From Mucidula mucida (taxonomy: Eukaryota; Basidiomycota; Agaricomycetes; Agaricales; Physalacriaceae): 16,843 nt of DNA. Positions 8,324 through 16,843 of the stretch are shown here, piece after piece (position 1 is the first letter of the stretch; every line of letters starts with the position of its first letter). The notes under the pieces are model-generated. The model worked only from the letters and a program-made list of their open reading frames with translations. It did no database searches and had not been told where the DNA came from. The stretch spans positions 1-16,843 of the forward strand of contig JADNYV010000735.1 of the NCBI GenBank assembly GCA_015501055.1, given 5' to 3'. A program made the position numbers and the translations under genes.

Positions 8324-8620
8324 GTACTGAGTATTCTGGCACGGGATGATGAAACAGCGACGAGCAGTTTAGCACCACCACCGCCACCGCGGCAGGCATC
8401 ACTCCAATACCTCCCCGAAGAACTGCTATCCCTCTTCGTTGCCCGCATTAATGACACAACATCCCTCATATCATGTTCGCTCGCAGGTATGATGTCACGC
8501 CCGTAACCTCAGCCCTCTCTTGTCACTAAATCCCCAAATAATCGAACGTCGCATCCTCCCCTTCGTTCGCACCTTCGTGGGAATCTGCGTCTGCGAGAAT
8601 AAATCTTAGACTAAAGATAA
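8324..8620 (+). pseudogene. F-box protein N-terminal remnant
   Basis: From 8402 the frame reads LQYLPEELLSLFVARIND and TTSLISCSLA, a clear F-box start (LPEEL.., then SLxxCSL), preceded by a Pro-rich run. No ATG lies between the in-frame stop near 8321 and the F-box, so the start is lost or in an unseen exon. At 8487 a donor-like GTATGA follows. Beyond it SLNPQIIERRILPF and VRTF look like the usual continuation, but the phase from the only plausible acceptor does not fit by one base, and a stop follows at about 8608-8610. No leucine-rich repeats or other C-terminal domain remain before the next gene. F-box proteins recruit substrates to SCF ubiquitin ligases; this piece is unlikely to work. 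Confidence 0.5.
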
Positions 8621-8680
8621 TCACATTTTTCGATTGTAGACACAACAAATCATGGTCGAATAGGTTCTAGCAAGGGCTGC

Positions 8681-10039
8681 CTAGCGTGCAGGGCAGCGGC
8701 CTTCAACCATATGCTGGTGTCTGTACCGTTCCCCTAGAGCAATGTTAACATTCCGAAAGCCTTCGAAGAAACAAGCACTGACGATAACACTTGCTGGGAA
8801 GCCAGCGTCAAATGGAATGATACTTTCCAAGTAGTCTATGTGCTTCCTCGATAAGACAATTTCCAGAGCCTGAACATTGGCCTTTAAATGCTCGATCTTT
8901 CGACCGCCGACGATGGGAAATACGAACGGCGTTTTCTGCATCACATACGCGATCGCGACTGTCGCGAGCGGCACTGTTACAACCGAACTTGGCGTGTGAT
9001 TAAGCGTGCTTACCGGCTGTTATACTGTCGGCTCCGACTTCCTTCGCCACCACCTCCAACGCTCTTGACATCTTTACCTGCGCCTCCGTTCGTTCCCAAT
9101 TGGGGTCAAAGAGCGTCCTGCCTCTTTCTCCGGTTTCCCTCCGGCGCTCTTCCTCCGCATCGGTGCGCAGTTTACCGGCAGCTAGTACATTCCATGGTGC
9201 GAGGGCGATGTTAAGGGACCTAGCCATGGGTATGATTTCCCTCTCGAAAGACCGCTCCATTACGTTCCAATTGCCTTGGTATATACAAAAAGGCGTCTTG
9301 CCGTGATCCAAGGCATACTGGTTGGCTTGAGATACAACCCAGGCTGGGGTATCAGAAGCGCCCTGAGTATACATGAGTTCATTCGATGGTCGATATGACG
9401 TGGAGAAATGCTTACGATGTACAAAATTTTCCGCTGTAAGACAAGAGCGTGAAGATTGTCCATGACTTCTTTGATAGACGTCTCGAAATCCCACCAATGG
9501 ATATACAGAAGGTCGATGTATGAGGTGCGAAGTTTCGTCAAGCTGGCGTTGACACTAAGGTGTAGCGACTTGGCACCATTACCGGCAAAGTGAATCTTCT
9601 GCTTAACATCTGGTCGAAAGCTCGAAGAGTACTGGGCGAGAAGTAGTAAGTAATCATCACGTTTTCGCACAAGCCGACCTTTGTTGCAATGAAGATCTGA
9701 TCCCGCACATCTCTCTTCTCCATCCATTCGCCTATGAAAGCCTCCGAGGAACCGTCCTGACTAAGAAGATGACGTGAGATTCATTCGTCGTTGAAGTCGC
9801 GTAAATTCGCATACTAAGCGTTAGCAGTGTCGATAAAATTTCCGCCCATGTTGAAGTACGCGTCCAGCAGATTGAAGCTGGACTGCTTGTTCATGGCACC
9901 CAACCCCGCGTCTGCCCATTTATCCCCTATACTGAGGCCTCCAAGCAAAGGGAGAGACACGGACCCCCGCCTGAGGCGACAGTAGACGGGACAGCCCAAG
10001 TTTCGTGGGTGGGGGCGAAGCGGGAACGGCTAGAGACAT
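8681..10039 (-). CDS. Aryl-alcohol dehydrogenase-type aldo-keto reductase, one-base frame break near the N-terminus
   Basis: Matches fungal AAD proteins (AKR family), NADPH-dependent cytosolic enzymes that interconvert aryl aldehydes and alcohols in lignin-degrading fungi. Exons on the minus strand: 10039-9815, 9760-9679, 9631-9416, 9362-9014, 8973-8681; introns of 54, 47, 53 and 40 bases. The catalytic tetrad is present: Asp in FIDTAN, Tyr in AYQDG, Lys in IFIATK, His in YIHWWD. Cofactor-side motifs [37 protein letters not shown] and [21 protein letters not shown] follow. The start at 10039 gives the family N-terminus (PPPTKLG, then [10 protein letters not shown]), but the frame then shifts by one base: TTT where TT is expected (AAA at 9947-9949 on the plus strand). 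Without that base the gene would encode 387 residues, the normal family length. The C-terminus after DAGFPAS diverges from the family. Either a recent pseudogene or a sequence error; a start at 9999 would give an intact frame with an odd N-terminus. Confidence 0.85.
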
Positions 10040-10148
10040 CTTGGGCTTTCTTGAATGCTGCAAAGCGTGGTTCTTAAACTTCAGCAAAACCATGCGTCAA
10101 GCCCAAGCCGAGGAGAAACGTTGTTGTGTTGCCGAGTGCAGCGCTTGG

Positions 10149-10331
10149 TCATATAGATGAATCTGCCTGGTCATCAACAATGATAAAAAGACGTGATGTT
10201 CGGACGGTCGTACGCTGAATGGGCTGCGCGTGAGTCAGGATAGTACTAGCAGACCCACCCTGTATAATATTAGTAAGAACTTTGCTCGCCTTCTGCAACT
10301 CCGAATGAACGGACGTCACTTGCCTGGTCAT
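10149..10331 (-). pseudogene. Weak Ysc84/SH3YL1-like N-terminal fragment
   Basis: A 60-codon frame begins MTRQVTSVHSELQKASKVL and continues with TNIIQGGSAS and a Thr/Leu-rich part. The start resembles the ELxKAxKIL...F helix of Ysc84-type lipid-binding proteins, but the diagnostic AKGLAIFTV motif is absent. About 20 codons downstream, past a stop, PSAALGN vaguely recalls the SAPSAIG motif of the same family. If real, it is a decayed piece directly upstream of the AAD gene on the same strand. The match is short and could be chance. Confidence 0.2.
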
Positions 10332-10932
10332 TGTTGAATGGCAGATCCGGAATAATCTTGGTGGACAACCAGCTTACTGGCGCGCTTTTCCCGGTCAAAG
10401 CTTCTCCGATGTGACGTGGACAAGCAGCCTCATGGCCACGATCGGCTAAACAACATGATTGAAAGCAATACTCATCAGAGAGGTTCCGGCGACTGATTAT
10501 GGCGGAGCGAAGTAGTTGATTAATGTGCTTTCATTCGAGAAGATTCACTGTCTGTCCTGAGCTTGACGCGTTGAGACTCGAGGTGTATTACTTCGGCACG
10601 GAGTGGTTTATCATGATGAGGGTCTAAGGACTCCCATTGTGGCGATAGATAATAGTTACACCAGAGGAAATATCCTAGAAAAAGTTAAAATACGTAAATA
10701 TGTGAAGAAAGTATATTCACTCATGGAAACATCCTGGGTCATCGTTTGCAGAACAGGCAAGCACCGATATGCCCAAATTCCGAGGAGGTTGGTTGTCCGT
10801 GGGATAACAATGCCGGCGGCTTTATGACCCTTTCTTCAGCACGTCGACTGGGTGCTTGACAAAATCAACACAGCTCCAGTCCTCTATGATCTCTTGGAGT
10901 GTCAAAATACTCGGATATACCGTAGAAGTTCC
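10332..10932. other. Intergenic, no supported gene
   Basis: About 600 bases with only short open frames in all six phases and no family motif, repeat or RNA gene that I can see. A Lys/Val-rich frame at 10603-10827 has no match and an AT-biased composition, so it was not called. Confidence 0.5.
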
Positions 10933-11473
10933 TCATAAAAGATCAAATCCTTCGGGACTTAATTCAATCTGGACTTCTTTGAACATCGTGTCCGTCGCTT
11001 CCAAGACACACAGACATCCTTGGAGACATTTCAGCTCTCTCTCGTTGGCCACATATGGCGAGGGTACTTTTATTGTCAAGCATGAAGTTTTGTGAGTTCC
11101 CATAATCTTTCCTTGACATCGCACCTCGGCCAACGAAGTTCTTTCTTGACAGTTCCCGGTATTTAATGAACTCCACCCCGCACTTGATGATCATCCGTAG
11201 ACTGTAGTCATGCTGCACGCGTTGATGAGTCTATTTTACTTGAAGCCGTTTGATGCGTATAGATTCTCGCCAGCGAAATGTCTGCCCCGCCCAGATGCCT
11301 CCCCCATTCACCAGTGGAATGTCCCCACCACCCGATACGCTTGGCGCGCGTTTCTTATCCGCAGTCTGAATACCAGAAGTAGCTCCCGTGCCCGGCTGGA
11401 GGCACATGAAATGCCTACCATTGATATACGTTCCTCCCGGAGGTATACGGTCGACAAGGAGACGAGCGATCAT
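10933..11473 (-). CDS. Unrecognised protein-coding region, two or more exons, with a one-base frame break
   Basis: I do not recognise this family. The minus strand is open from 11473 to a donor GTAAAA at 11239 and reads IPPGGTYINGRHFMCL, SVSGGGDIPLVNGGGIWAGQ and ESIRIKRLQ. A 57-base intron (11239-11183, ending ATCATCAAG) joins in phase to CGVEFIKYRELSRKNFVGRG and DYGNSQNFML. The frame then shifts by one base in an A run (11068-11071 as T on the plus strand) and continues KVPSPYVANERELKCL, VLEATDTMFKEVQIELSPEG and LL, stopping at 10933. Codon choice and the clean C-terminus look coding. The 5' end is unclear; upstream frames near 11480-11597 could hold a first exon. It may be a decaying gene or contain a sequence error. 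It runs on the same strand as the AAD gene, about 900 bases upstream of it. Confidence 0.4.
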
Positions 11474-12017
11474 GTACGATGAAGAAAGGGAAGAATACTA
11501 GTGTCATATCGATGGTTCTGCAGGTATCGCGCACAGCCATAGTGACAAGAACAGAGGAAGACTGGTATGAAATACCACCGCTCTCGAGCGAGGTCACGGT
11601 GTCAGGTCTTGCCGTGTAGACGTATGCTAGCAGATGTCTCTGGACATCATCAGTGCCAGCTCAATAGAATGAAGTTTGGTCTATAGCTTTGACACGTTTC
11701 GCGCCTTTGGCCACGAGTTTCGACTAATCCAGCGGATTTGAAAACGAAGAACCCGGTTCCTACAGCTGGTCATGATCATCCGGGTGATACTCTAAACACC
11801 TTCATGATTCGGCTGATAGGCATTGCACAATTTCCTTTCCCATTGCACACCTACTCTCAAAGGACTGATGGCAGAAGTATCCGTTTCGAGTCCAGCTTGA
11901 GCGTTTATTATCGAACATCAACCGACCTTTTCCCGGGTTACGGCAACGCCACCAATCAACGCGACTCAACGTCGCAGTACCGCGTTGATCTTGATATGAA
12001 CTTCATGTCACCTCAAA
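11474..12017. other. Intergenic upstream of the second DUF6534 gene
   Basis: About 540 bases between the minus-strand unrecognised gene and the plus-strand DUF6534 gene, arranged head to head. A 94-codon plus-strand frame at 11738-12022 shows no family features and is probably chance. No repeats or RNA genes were seen. Confidence 0.5.
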
Positions 12018-12023
12018 TATAAA
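12018..12023 (+). promoter_or_regulatory. TATA box of the second DUF6534 gene
   Basis: TATAAA in the context caaaTATAAAcgc, 50-55 bases before the ATG at 12073. The spacing implies a very short leader. Confidence 0.5.
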
Positions 12024-12072
12024 CGCGGAAGTAATGCCACTCGCACCTCGGCAGCTGTCCTTCCTCGCCACC

Positions 12073-13760
12073 ATGTCGCCCCCGCATACAACCCTTGGCG
12101 CTATGCTCATTGGTTTCATGGTTTCTACTCCGTACGTTCTTTGGACATTTTACTCTACATATTATCCTTTTCAAAGTCGATTGTAGAATCTACGGCATAA
12201 CGTGTCTTCAGCTGTACCAATACTTCAGTCGGTATCCGAAGGACACGATATGGCTTAAGGTGGCCGTGCGTCCTCTCTTTATACACCATGAACGTTCATC
12301 TGAGGGGTGTATTGTATTGTACTTTCAGGTCGCCTCCGTCTGGTCAGTCACACCCGCTTTCGTCTTTTCGTCAAGTTTGAACACTTCGTAGGCTTCTTGA
12401 GACCTGCACGCAATGCATGACCTCGCACGCAATGTACTACTACCTGATTCTACATGAGAGCAATGTCGCCGAGTTGTCAACCATCGTCTGGTTTGTCTGT
12501 TCGCCAGCTTTGGAGTTAGTCCGCTTCTGATGATAAGGCTCTTTGTAGGAGTCTTCTGGTGCGTGCTTGCCGTACCATCGAGTCAATTTTGAGTCCCCAA
12601 CGTGCTGCAGGTCCCACCTCTCATCAACGTAGGCATTTAAGATCCTGGCGCTTGTTCTGTTTCTAACTGTGTCTGAACAGGGCATCGAAGGGGCAATTGT
12701 CCAGACGTACGTCTGCTGTCCGAATCAAGTGTCTGCTGGATCTCACATCACAGACTACTAGGTTCTTCGCATGGAGAATCTACATCAGTGCGTGATCGCG
12801 CTCCTTTAATCTTCTCCTTCCTGATAGCAGCTTGATGCAGTGAGCGATAAGAACGTGCTTCTATTTTCTGTTATCGTGCGTGGTCTAGTAGTCCGATGAT
12901 TATGCGCACTGCCCTTGAATCTGTTCCAGTGCTCTCTGGCCGTCGCTCAACTGGGTCTCTCTTTCGGTATGCCTTCTTCTGCCTCTAGTGTATTAGTTGA
13001 CTGATGGTCCATTCTCATGACCGCAGCTGTAACGATTCAAGGGTGCGTCTTCATCGAGAACTGATTGATACTGTGATTCAATCACTCGGATGGCAGATTA
13101 CGGTTCCCAAACTCCGCAGAGACGCCCACTGGATCCGAACAGGTCGTTTCAGCGTGCTTCGCGATTGTGGCTGCCACCGATATAATCATCACTCTGAGCC
13201 TGTGTTATTATCTACACATCCGAAAGTCTGGACATGAAAGGCACGTTATCATGACAGTGATACTTCGCTGGACTAATTAGGTGGTGTATGATAGAACGAA
13301 TGGTATCGTCAAGAAGCTGGTTGTGATCACAATCAACAACGGAATATTCACAAGTGTCGTGGCTCTTGCTGCATTTGTAACGAACCTAGCGGCTCCTACA
13401 ACGATGTGGACCTTTGCGTTGTGTTTCTTCTTAGGAAAAGGTTCGCATCCTTCTGTTTCCCCTCCTGACTCGTAATGACGCCATCAGCGTATACGAATTC
13501 GCTTCTCTCGAGGTAAGTCCGTCATTGCGCCGTACGGTAGACTTAACTAACAGCCGCGTAGCCTGAACTCCCGTACAACCTCCCGGCATGAATTCGAGAA
13601 CCCGGCCGATATCCCGCTCACCTCATCGTCGATGGGGCGGAAACTCCGAGTGAGTCCGCGTCAGACTGATACGCGCTTGCGGCGCTCTGATGAGATCGTA
13701 GACCGTCACGTCCAACTCCGGGTTCTCGCTGTCTCGGGGAAAGGACAAGGAAAGGGATGA
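12073..13760 (+). CDS. DUF6534 family multi-pass membrane protein (copy 2, 15 exons, 310 aa)
   Basis: Intact paralogue of the gene at 1513-3338, with a strong start context (cgccaccATGtcg). Exons: 12073-12131, 12187-12265, 12329-12342, 12392-12490, 12549-12558, 12611-12628, 12682-12707, 12762-12787, 12841-12875, 12930-12966, 13027-13042, 13097-13240, 13295-13440, 13488-13512, 13562-13760; 933 bases in all. Segments: LGAMLIGFMVSTP-IYGITCLQLYQYF, LLETCTQCMTSHAMYYYL, STIVW-SLL-VPPLIN-GIEGAIVQT-FFAWRIYI, SLAVAQLGLSF and VTIQG. The DUF6534 region reads ATDIIITLSLCYYLHIRKSG, then INNGIFTSVVALAAFVT, then KAYTNSLLSSLNSR. The tail is polar and basic, as usual for the cytosolic end. Intron 12 (13241-13294) is best read with a GC donor. 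Exons 5, 6, 3 and 11 are only 10, 18, 14 and 16 bases, and automated callers are likely to miss them. Function is unknown in the family. Confidence 0.85.
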
Positions 13761-14337
13761 ATTTGCGACTGGAAGTGCTGGATTGGGTAACACGACAGGT
13801 TATTACAGCCCTGAAGCGCTGTTCATAACACGCGAGGTCGAAACGTTTACAAGCTAGTAGAAGGTAGTCATCGGAGAGAGCTGGCCGGCCTTGGTTTCGA
13901 AACCTACGATCAGTCTTGGTATGTCATGTAGACTTCGGAGGTACTACCGTACAGTGTAAGGAATCGTGTTATTATATTTGATCGATGCTTGTAAATTCAG
14001 AAGCTTGTCGCCATATCACCGAACTATCACCCTTTTCCCCTCTATAGGTTCCCTCAGCTGCGCCACACTCCTTGCCCATCATTCGTTCGTGTCAGACGGA
14101 TGTAGATGGCGTTTTGTTTGTCTTTTGTCTTTGTGAAGTGCACATCCTGGGTAAAGATTAGAGAGAACCCAACGGCAAAACATCGCCCTTGTCAACATGG
14201 ATCAAAGACGAACCTCACTGGACCTTCAGGCGATATATATAACAATACATACTAAATATTTACATACATTCTTCGCATGGACCATTCATGTCACTGAACT
14301 CAAACCAGTGGGCTACTTATCTACAAGAACTGCCCAC
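13761..14337. other. Intergenic between convergent genes
   Basis: The DUF6534 gene and the minus-strand nuclear protein gene converge here, so both 3' ends lie in this stretch of 577 bases. Two perfect palindromes sit side by side, GGCCGGCC (13883-13890) and GGTTTCGAAACC (13893-13904). No gene is supportable. Confidence 0.5.
13883..13904. repeat. Adjacent perfect palindromes
   Basis: GGCCGGCC at 13883-13890 and GGTTTCGAAACC at 13893-13904, two bases apart, each self-complementary. The second recalls a tRNA B box but has one base too many, and no tRNA fold surrounds it. Role unknown. Confidence 0.35.
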
Positions 14338-16588
14338 TCATTCTGTACCAGGCGGCAACGGAAAAGGACCATCATAACTCTCCGCGTCACCACCTGGCGG
14401 TACCGGGAACGGACCATCATATTCTTCGGACGGACCAGGCGGCGGAATATCCTCCAACTCCCACGACAGGTTCAAAAAGCTCTCATAGTAAGCCTCCACC
14501 GAATTCTCTCTGCCACTGTTATCCTTCTTCTCCTCACTGAGAGTGAGATCGGCCGGGTTCACACACAGCGGTGCTTCTTCCTGCTTCAATAATTGAGAAA
14601 CCAAGAACGACGTGAAAGGTCCGACCTCCTGTTCGGCTTGCGTATCCGGACTTTCTGCTTTCAACTGCGCTCCCTCCACCTCAGGAGCAGCAGCCGATGG
14701 CACCGAATCGGGTCCAGATTCAAGCGAGGAGTCCACGCACGGCTCCCGCAACGACCCCGCCGCTGCTGGATCGTCCTCCGAAGGTGATACAGTAGAAGAG
14801 TCCTCGCGCATAAGCGAAGCCTGGATCACAGATACCCCTGCATCGAGTTCTTCAGCCTTGTGGGTAGGAAGGGGCGTGTTCCAGTGTTCATTCCTAACAG
14901 TGATAGTCGTCGGCTGTGGGTACGTGTACGCACCACTATAATAATGTATCTGACGGTCGGCTTCGTCCCAGACTAATGATGGCGAAGAGGATGGGGCGTG
15001 TAGAGGAAAAGAATATAGCTCGTCGGTGGTAGTTGGACGTCCACTCCCAGACGAGAAGCTGGGAAAACCTGCAGAGATTTCACGGTCGAGCGTTGCAACG
15101 GGGTCATGTTTCAAATCAGCGTGATCCCCCACAATGCTCGGAAGCATGTAGGGGTAATGAAGGTGACTCGGGAAATGCAGATCTGGATATGCCTCTTCGT
15201 GGGCATGATGATATGGATGGAAGGGAGTCGCTGCCCTGAGATAGTCGTCCGCTTGCCATTGGGCTGGGACAAGGACGAAGCGCGATGACGCCTGAGATTC
15301 TTGAGACTGGGCTTCTTCGTATAGATCGGGAGCGCTGAGCCTTGAAGTCTGGCGTTGAACCGTATATTAGAATATAGACTTGCCCGCGTACAAAGGAGTT
15401 CATTACTTACCGAGGGTTCACCCTGAGCCCGTCCAACCTGTTCGCGGGCGGAGGCATGCCTTTGGCGTCTCGCGCGCAACCTAATCTTCGAGTCACTGCG
15501 CTCAGATGCCTGGCCTGGTTTCTCGGAATCTGCCGGCCTGTTCCTACTGTTGTAAAGCGCGAGGAGCTGGAGGATGCACTTCTTGTAGGAGTACTGCTCC
15601 GCTTCGTCCATATGGTTTTCCCATATTACTTTCAGCATCCGACGAGTGACGCGTTTATGTGTCTCTGTAAGCAAAAGCGCAAGCGGAAGCCGACCAAGAC
15701 TTGCTTCCTGTTCCAACCAAGTCCCAACGATGCCTCTGTTTCGCACGATGTAAGGGACGGTCGGATCGTTTCTAGGGGGAGGAAGGGAAGATGATTCATC
15801 ATAAAAATCGCTTGAGGGTTCGGGGGCATAGAAGCCAAACAACGTTGAAAACTCTCTGTGATTGTGTAACTGATCAGCATTGGAACGAGAGGAAATATAC
15901 TGAAAACTTACTTATCAGCAATGAGGCGACTGACGAGTATAAAAACATCCAGTGCTACGCCTTCTTCGGATTGATAGATAACCTGTGTCGGCTTCGGGAT
16001 ATATTCCAGCTTACGACGTTTGTTACTGCGCTGCGGCGAAAAAGATTGCGCGCGCTTGGGCCGACGCTTTTTGTCGGGGATATGTGAAGTATGCTTCGGC
16101 TCTATGAGCAACAATCCTTCCCGCTCGCCCTTTCGGCGTTTCCTCTTCGGATGCGTGTGCGAAGACGAGTTTTCAGGAGAAGGAGACCGAAGACGTTTAT
16201 GCGAAAGTCGTGGAGGCGGAATGAACTCCTCGCTGGGCGGGGAGCCAAGGGATAAATCGGGACGTTCATCTTCTCCGTCAGCGTCTTCCGATACATGGGC
16301 CGGGGAAGGAGAACGAGGGCGTTTGCGCGTTTCCGAATTATGTGGGTGGAGCGCTTCAGCATGAGGCTGCTGTTGCGCAAGATCGCCCGGTGAACCACGA
16401 AGAGGTAGCGACTGAACGCTCTCGTCGTGCCGTACCCGAACACGCTTCTGATGGCGAGGATCGGAGGACAAATTAGGCGGGGAAGGCGACCGAAGTCTCT
16501 TCCGCGAGGCCAGTATCTTCTCGTTGGGAGACGACCTAGACATTGAATGCAATTAGAGATGGTGCAGGTATCCGCAGAGTACTCACAT
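14338..16588 (-). CDS. Large Arg/Ser/Pro-rich, probably nuclear protein of unknown family (693 aa)
   Basis: Exons on the minus strand: 16588-16587 (the AT of the start codon), 16535-15912, 15855-15411, 15348-14338; introns of 51, 56 and 62 bases, phases agreeing throughout. Residues 10-180 hold three copies of a [RH]KR[LP]RSPSP motif and further basic runs (HPKRKRRKG, DKKRRPKR, SNKRRK), typical of nuclear localisation and SR-like sequence. A middle block of roughly residues 240-320 is compact and helical-looking: GTWLEQEASLGRLPLALLL, ETHKRVTRRMLKVIWENHMD, YSYKKCILQLLALYNSRN. I considered an HMG box or a Myb/BRCT arrangement but the diagnostic residues are not there. After it comes a His/Tyr-rich part, then an acidic, Ser/Pro-rich tail ending in a tandem EEYDGPFPVPPG / ESYDGPFPLPPG. 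It could be a transcription or RNA-processing factor; that is inference. If the 51-base intron is not spliced, translation could start at 16552 (MHSMSRSSP). Confidence 0.65.
16536..16586 (-). other. 51-base intron that appears to split the start codon (AT|G)
   Basis: The donor GTGAGT reads down from 16586 and the acceptor TCTAG ends at 16536, with a branch-like TCTAAT inside. Joining AT (16588-16587) to G (16535) makes ATG directly in the long downstream frame (MSSPNEK). The TATA box lies only about 55 bases upstream. Confidence 0.5.
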
Positions 16589-16641
16589 AGTATGGACAAA
16601 AAGGAGAGCAATGTGGGACCATGTAGGGCACAGTCAGCCTC

Positions 16642-16648
16642 TTTTATA
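16642..16648 (-). promoter_or_regulatory. TATA box of the minus-strand nuclear protein gene
   Basis: TATAAAA on the minus strand, 54-60 bases upstream of the AT that would begin the start codon. It supports a transcription start near 16620-16590 and therefore a very short first exon. Confidence 0.55.
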
Positions 16649-16843
16649 CAAGGCAGCATCCACATTTCGACAGGTTCCGACAAGTTATTTGCCGTCATGA
16701 TATGGAATGATTTCGGGTACGAGAAATGGAAGAGTTTGGACTGTGTGGGCGTTAACAGAGTGATGGCACCGTTTCTCCTTCAGGTCTGGTAGCGAGGAGA
16801 TAGGCGATCAATTTCCCGGGCACATCGAGAGCGAAAGACACTA
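16649..16843. other. Upstream flank at the window end
   Basis: Promoter-side sequence of the minus-strand gene. A plus-strand open frame (16547-16792) crosses the TATA box and the split start codon and has no family features. Nothing more is seen before the window ends. Confidence 0.4.

Noticed and set aside
10603..11095. Plus-strand frames at 10603-10827 and 10856-11095 as small genes.
   Set aside because: No start context, no family features, and the second overlaps the better-supported minus-strand coding region.
13595..13728. An 11-base inverted repeat (CGAGAACCCGG / CCGGGTTCTCG) in the last exon of the second DUF6534 gene, as a possible hairpin.
   Set aside because: The arms are 112 bases apart inside coding sequence; a stable hairpin is unlikely and the match could be chance.
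13893..13904. GGTTTCGAAACC as a tRNA B box.
   Set aside because: The loop has one base too many and no A box or cloverleaf can be drawn around it.
15411..15855. An HMG box or BRCT/Myb (Rap1-like) domain in the 693-residue protein.
   Set aside because: The helix-rich block lacks the PPNAF-type start, the conserved Trp/Tyr spacing and the P-x-Y-x-Y end of HMG boxes, and no BRCT Gly-Gly or Trp motif is present.

Overview
The window looks like nuclear DNA of a mushroom-forming basidiomycete (Agaricomycetes, probably a wood or litter decayer). The signs are genes cut by many introns of about 45-60 bases with GT...AG borders and fungal branch sites, TATA boxes close to starts, no bacterial-type ribosome sites or operons, and typical basidiomycete families: DUF6534 membrane proteins, a BTB/POZ protein of the expanded mushroom type, an aryl-alcohol dehydrogenase (AAD) type aldo-keto reductase, a DUF6699-like protein, an F-box remnant, and the family often labelled 'geranylgeranyl pyrophosphate synthetase'. 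All families were recognised by eye; no search was run.

Layout. 1-906: a minus-strand gene whose middle (about 61-655) lies inverted in place. 1513-3338 (+): an intact 18-exon DUF6534 membrane protein gene. 4032-5093 (+): a BTB/POZ gene with a one-base frame break. 5751-7063 (+): TATA box, leader intron and a secreted protein gene. 7245-7260: a perfect palindrome of CGG-N10-CCG form. 7533-7922 (+): a DUF6699-like gene. 8324-8620 (+): an F-box remnant. 8681-10039 (-): AAD reductase with a one-base insertion. 10149-10331 (-): a weak Ysc84-like fragment. 10933-11473 (-): an unrecognised coding region. 12073-13760 (+): a second intact DUF6534 gene with 15 exons. 14338-16588 (-): a 693-residue Arg/Ser/Pro-rich, probably nuclear, unrecognised protein whose start codon seems to be split by an intron.

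The genes do not form an evident cluster. The window reads as a fast-evolving accessory segment: two diverged paralogues share a micro-exon architecture but differ by three introns, one gene is broken by a local inversion, and four further loci carry apparent single-base frame breaks. The most notable observations are the intragenic inversion, the micro-exon-rich paralogue pair and the split start codon. I found no tRNA, rRNA, CRISPR array or recognisable transposase.
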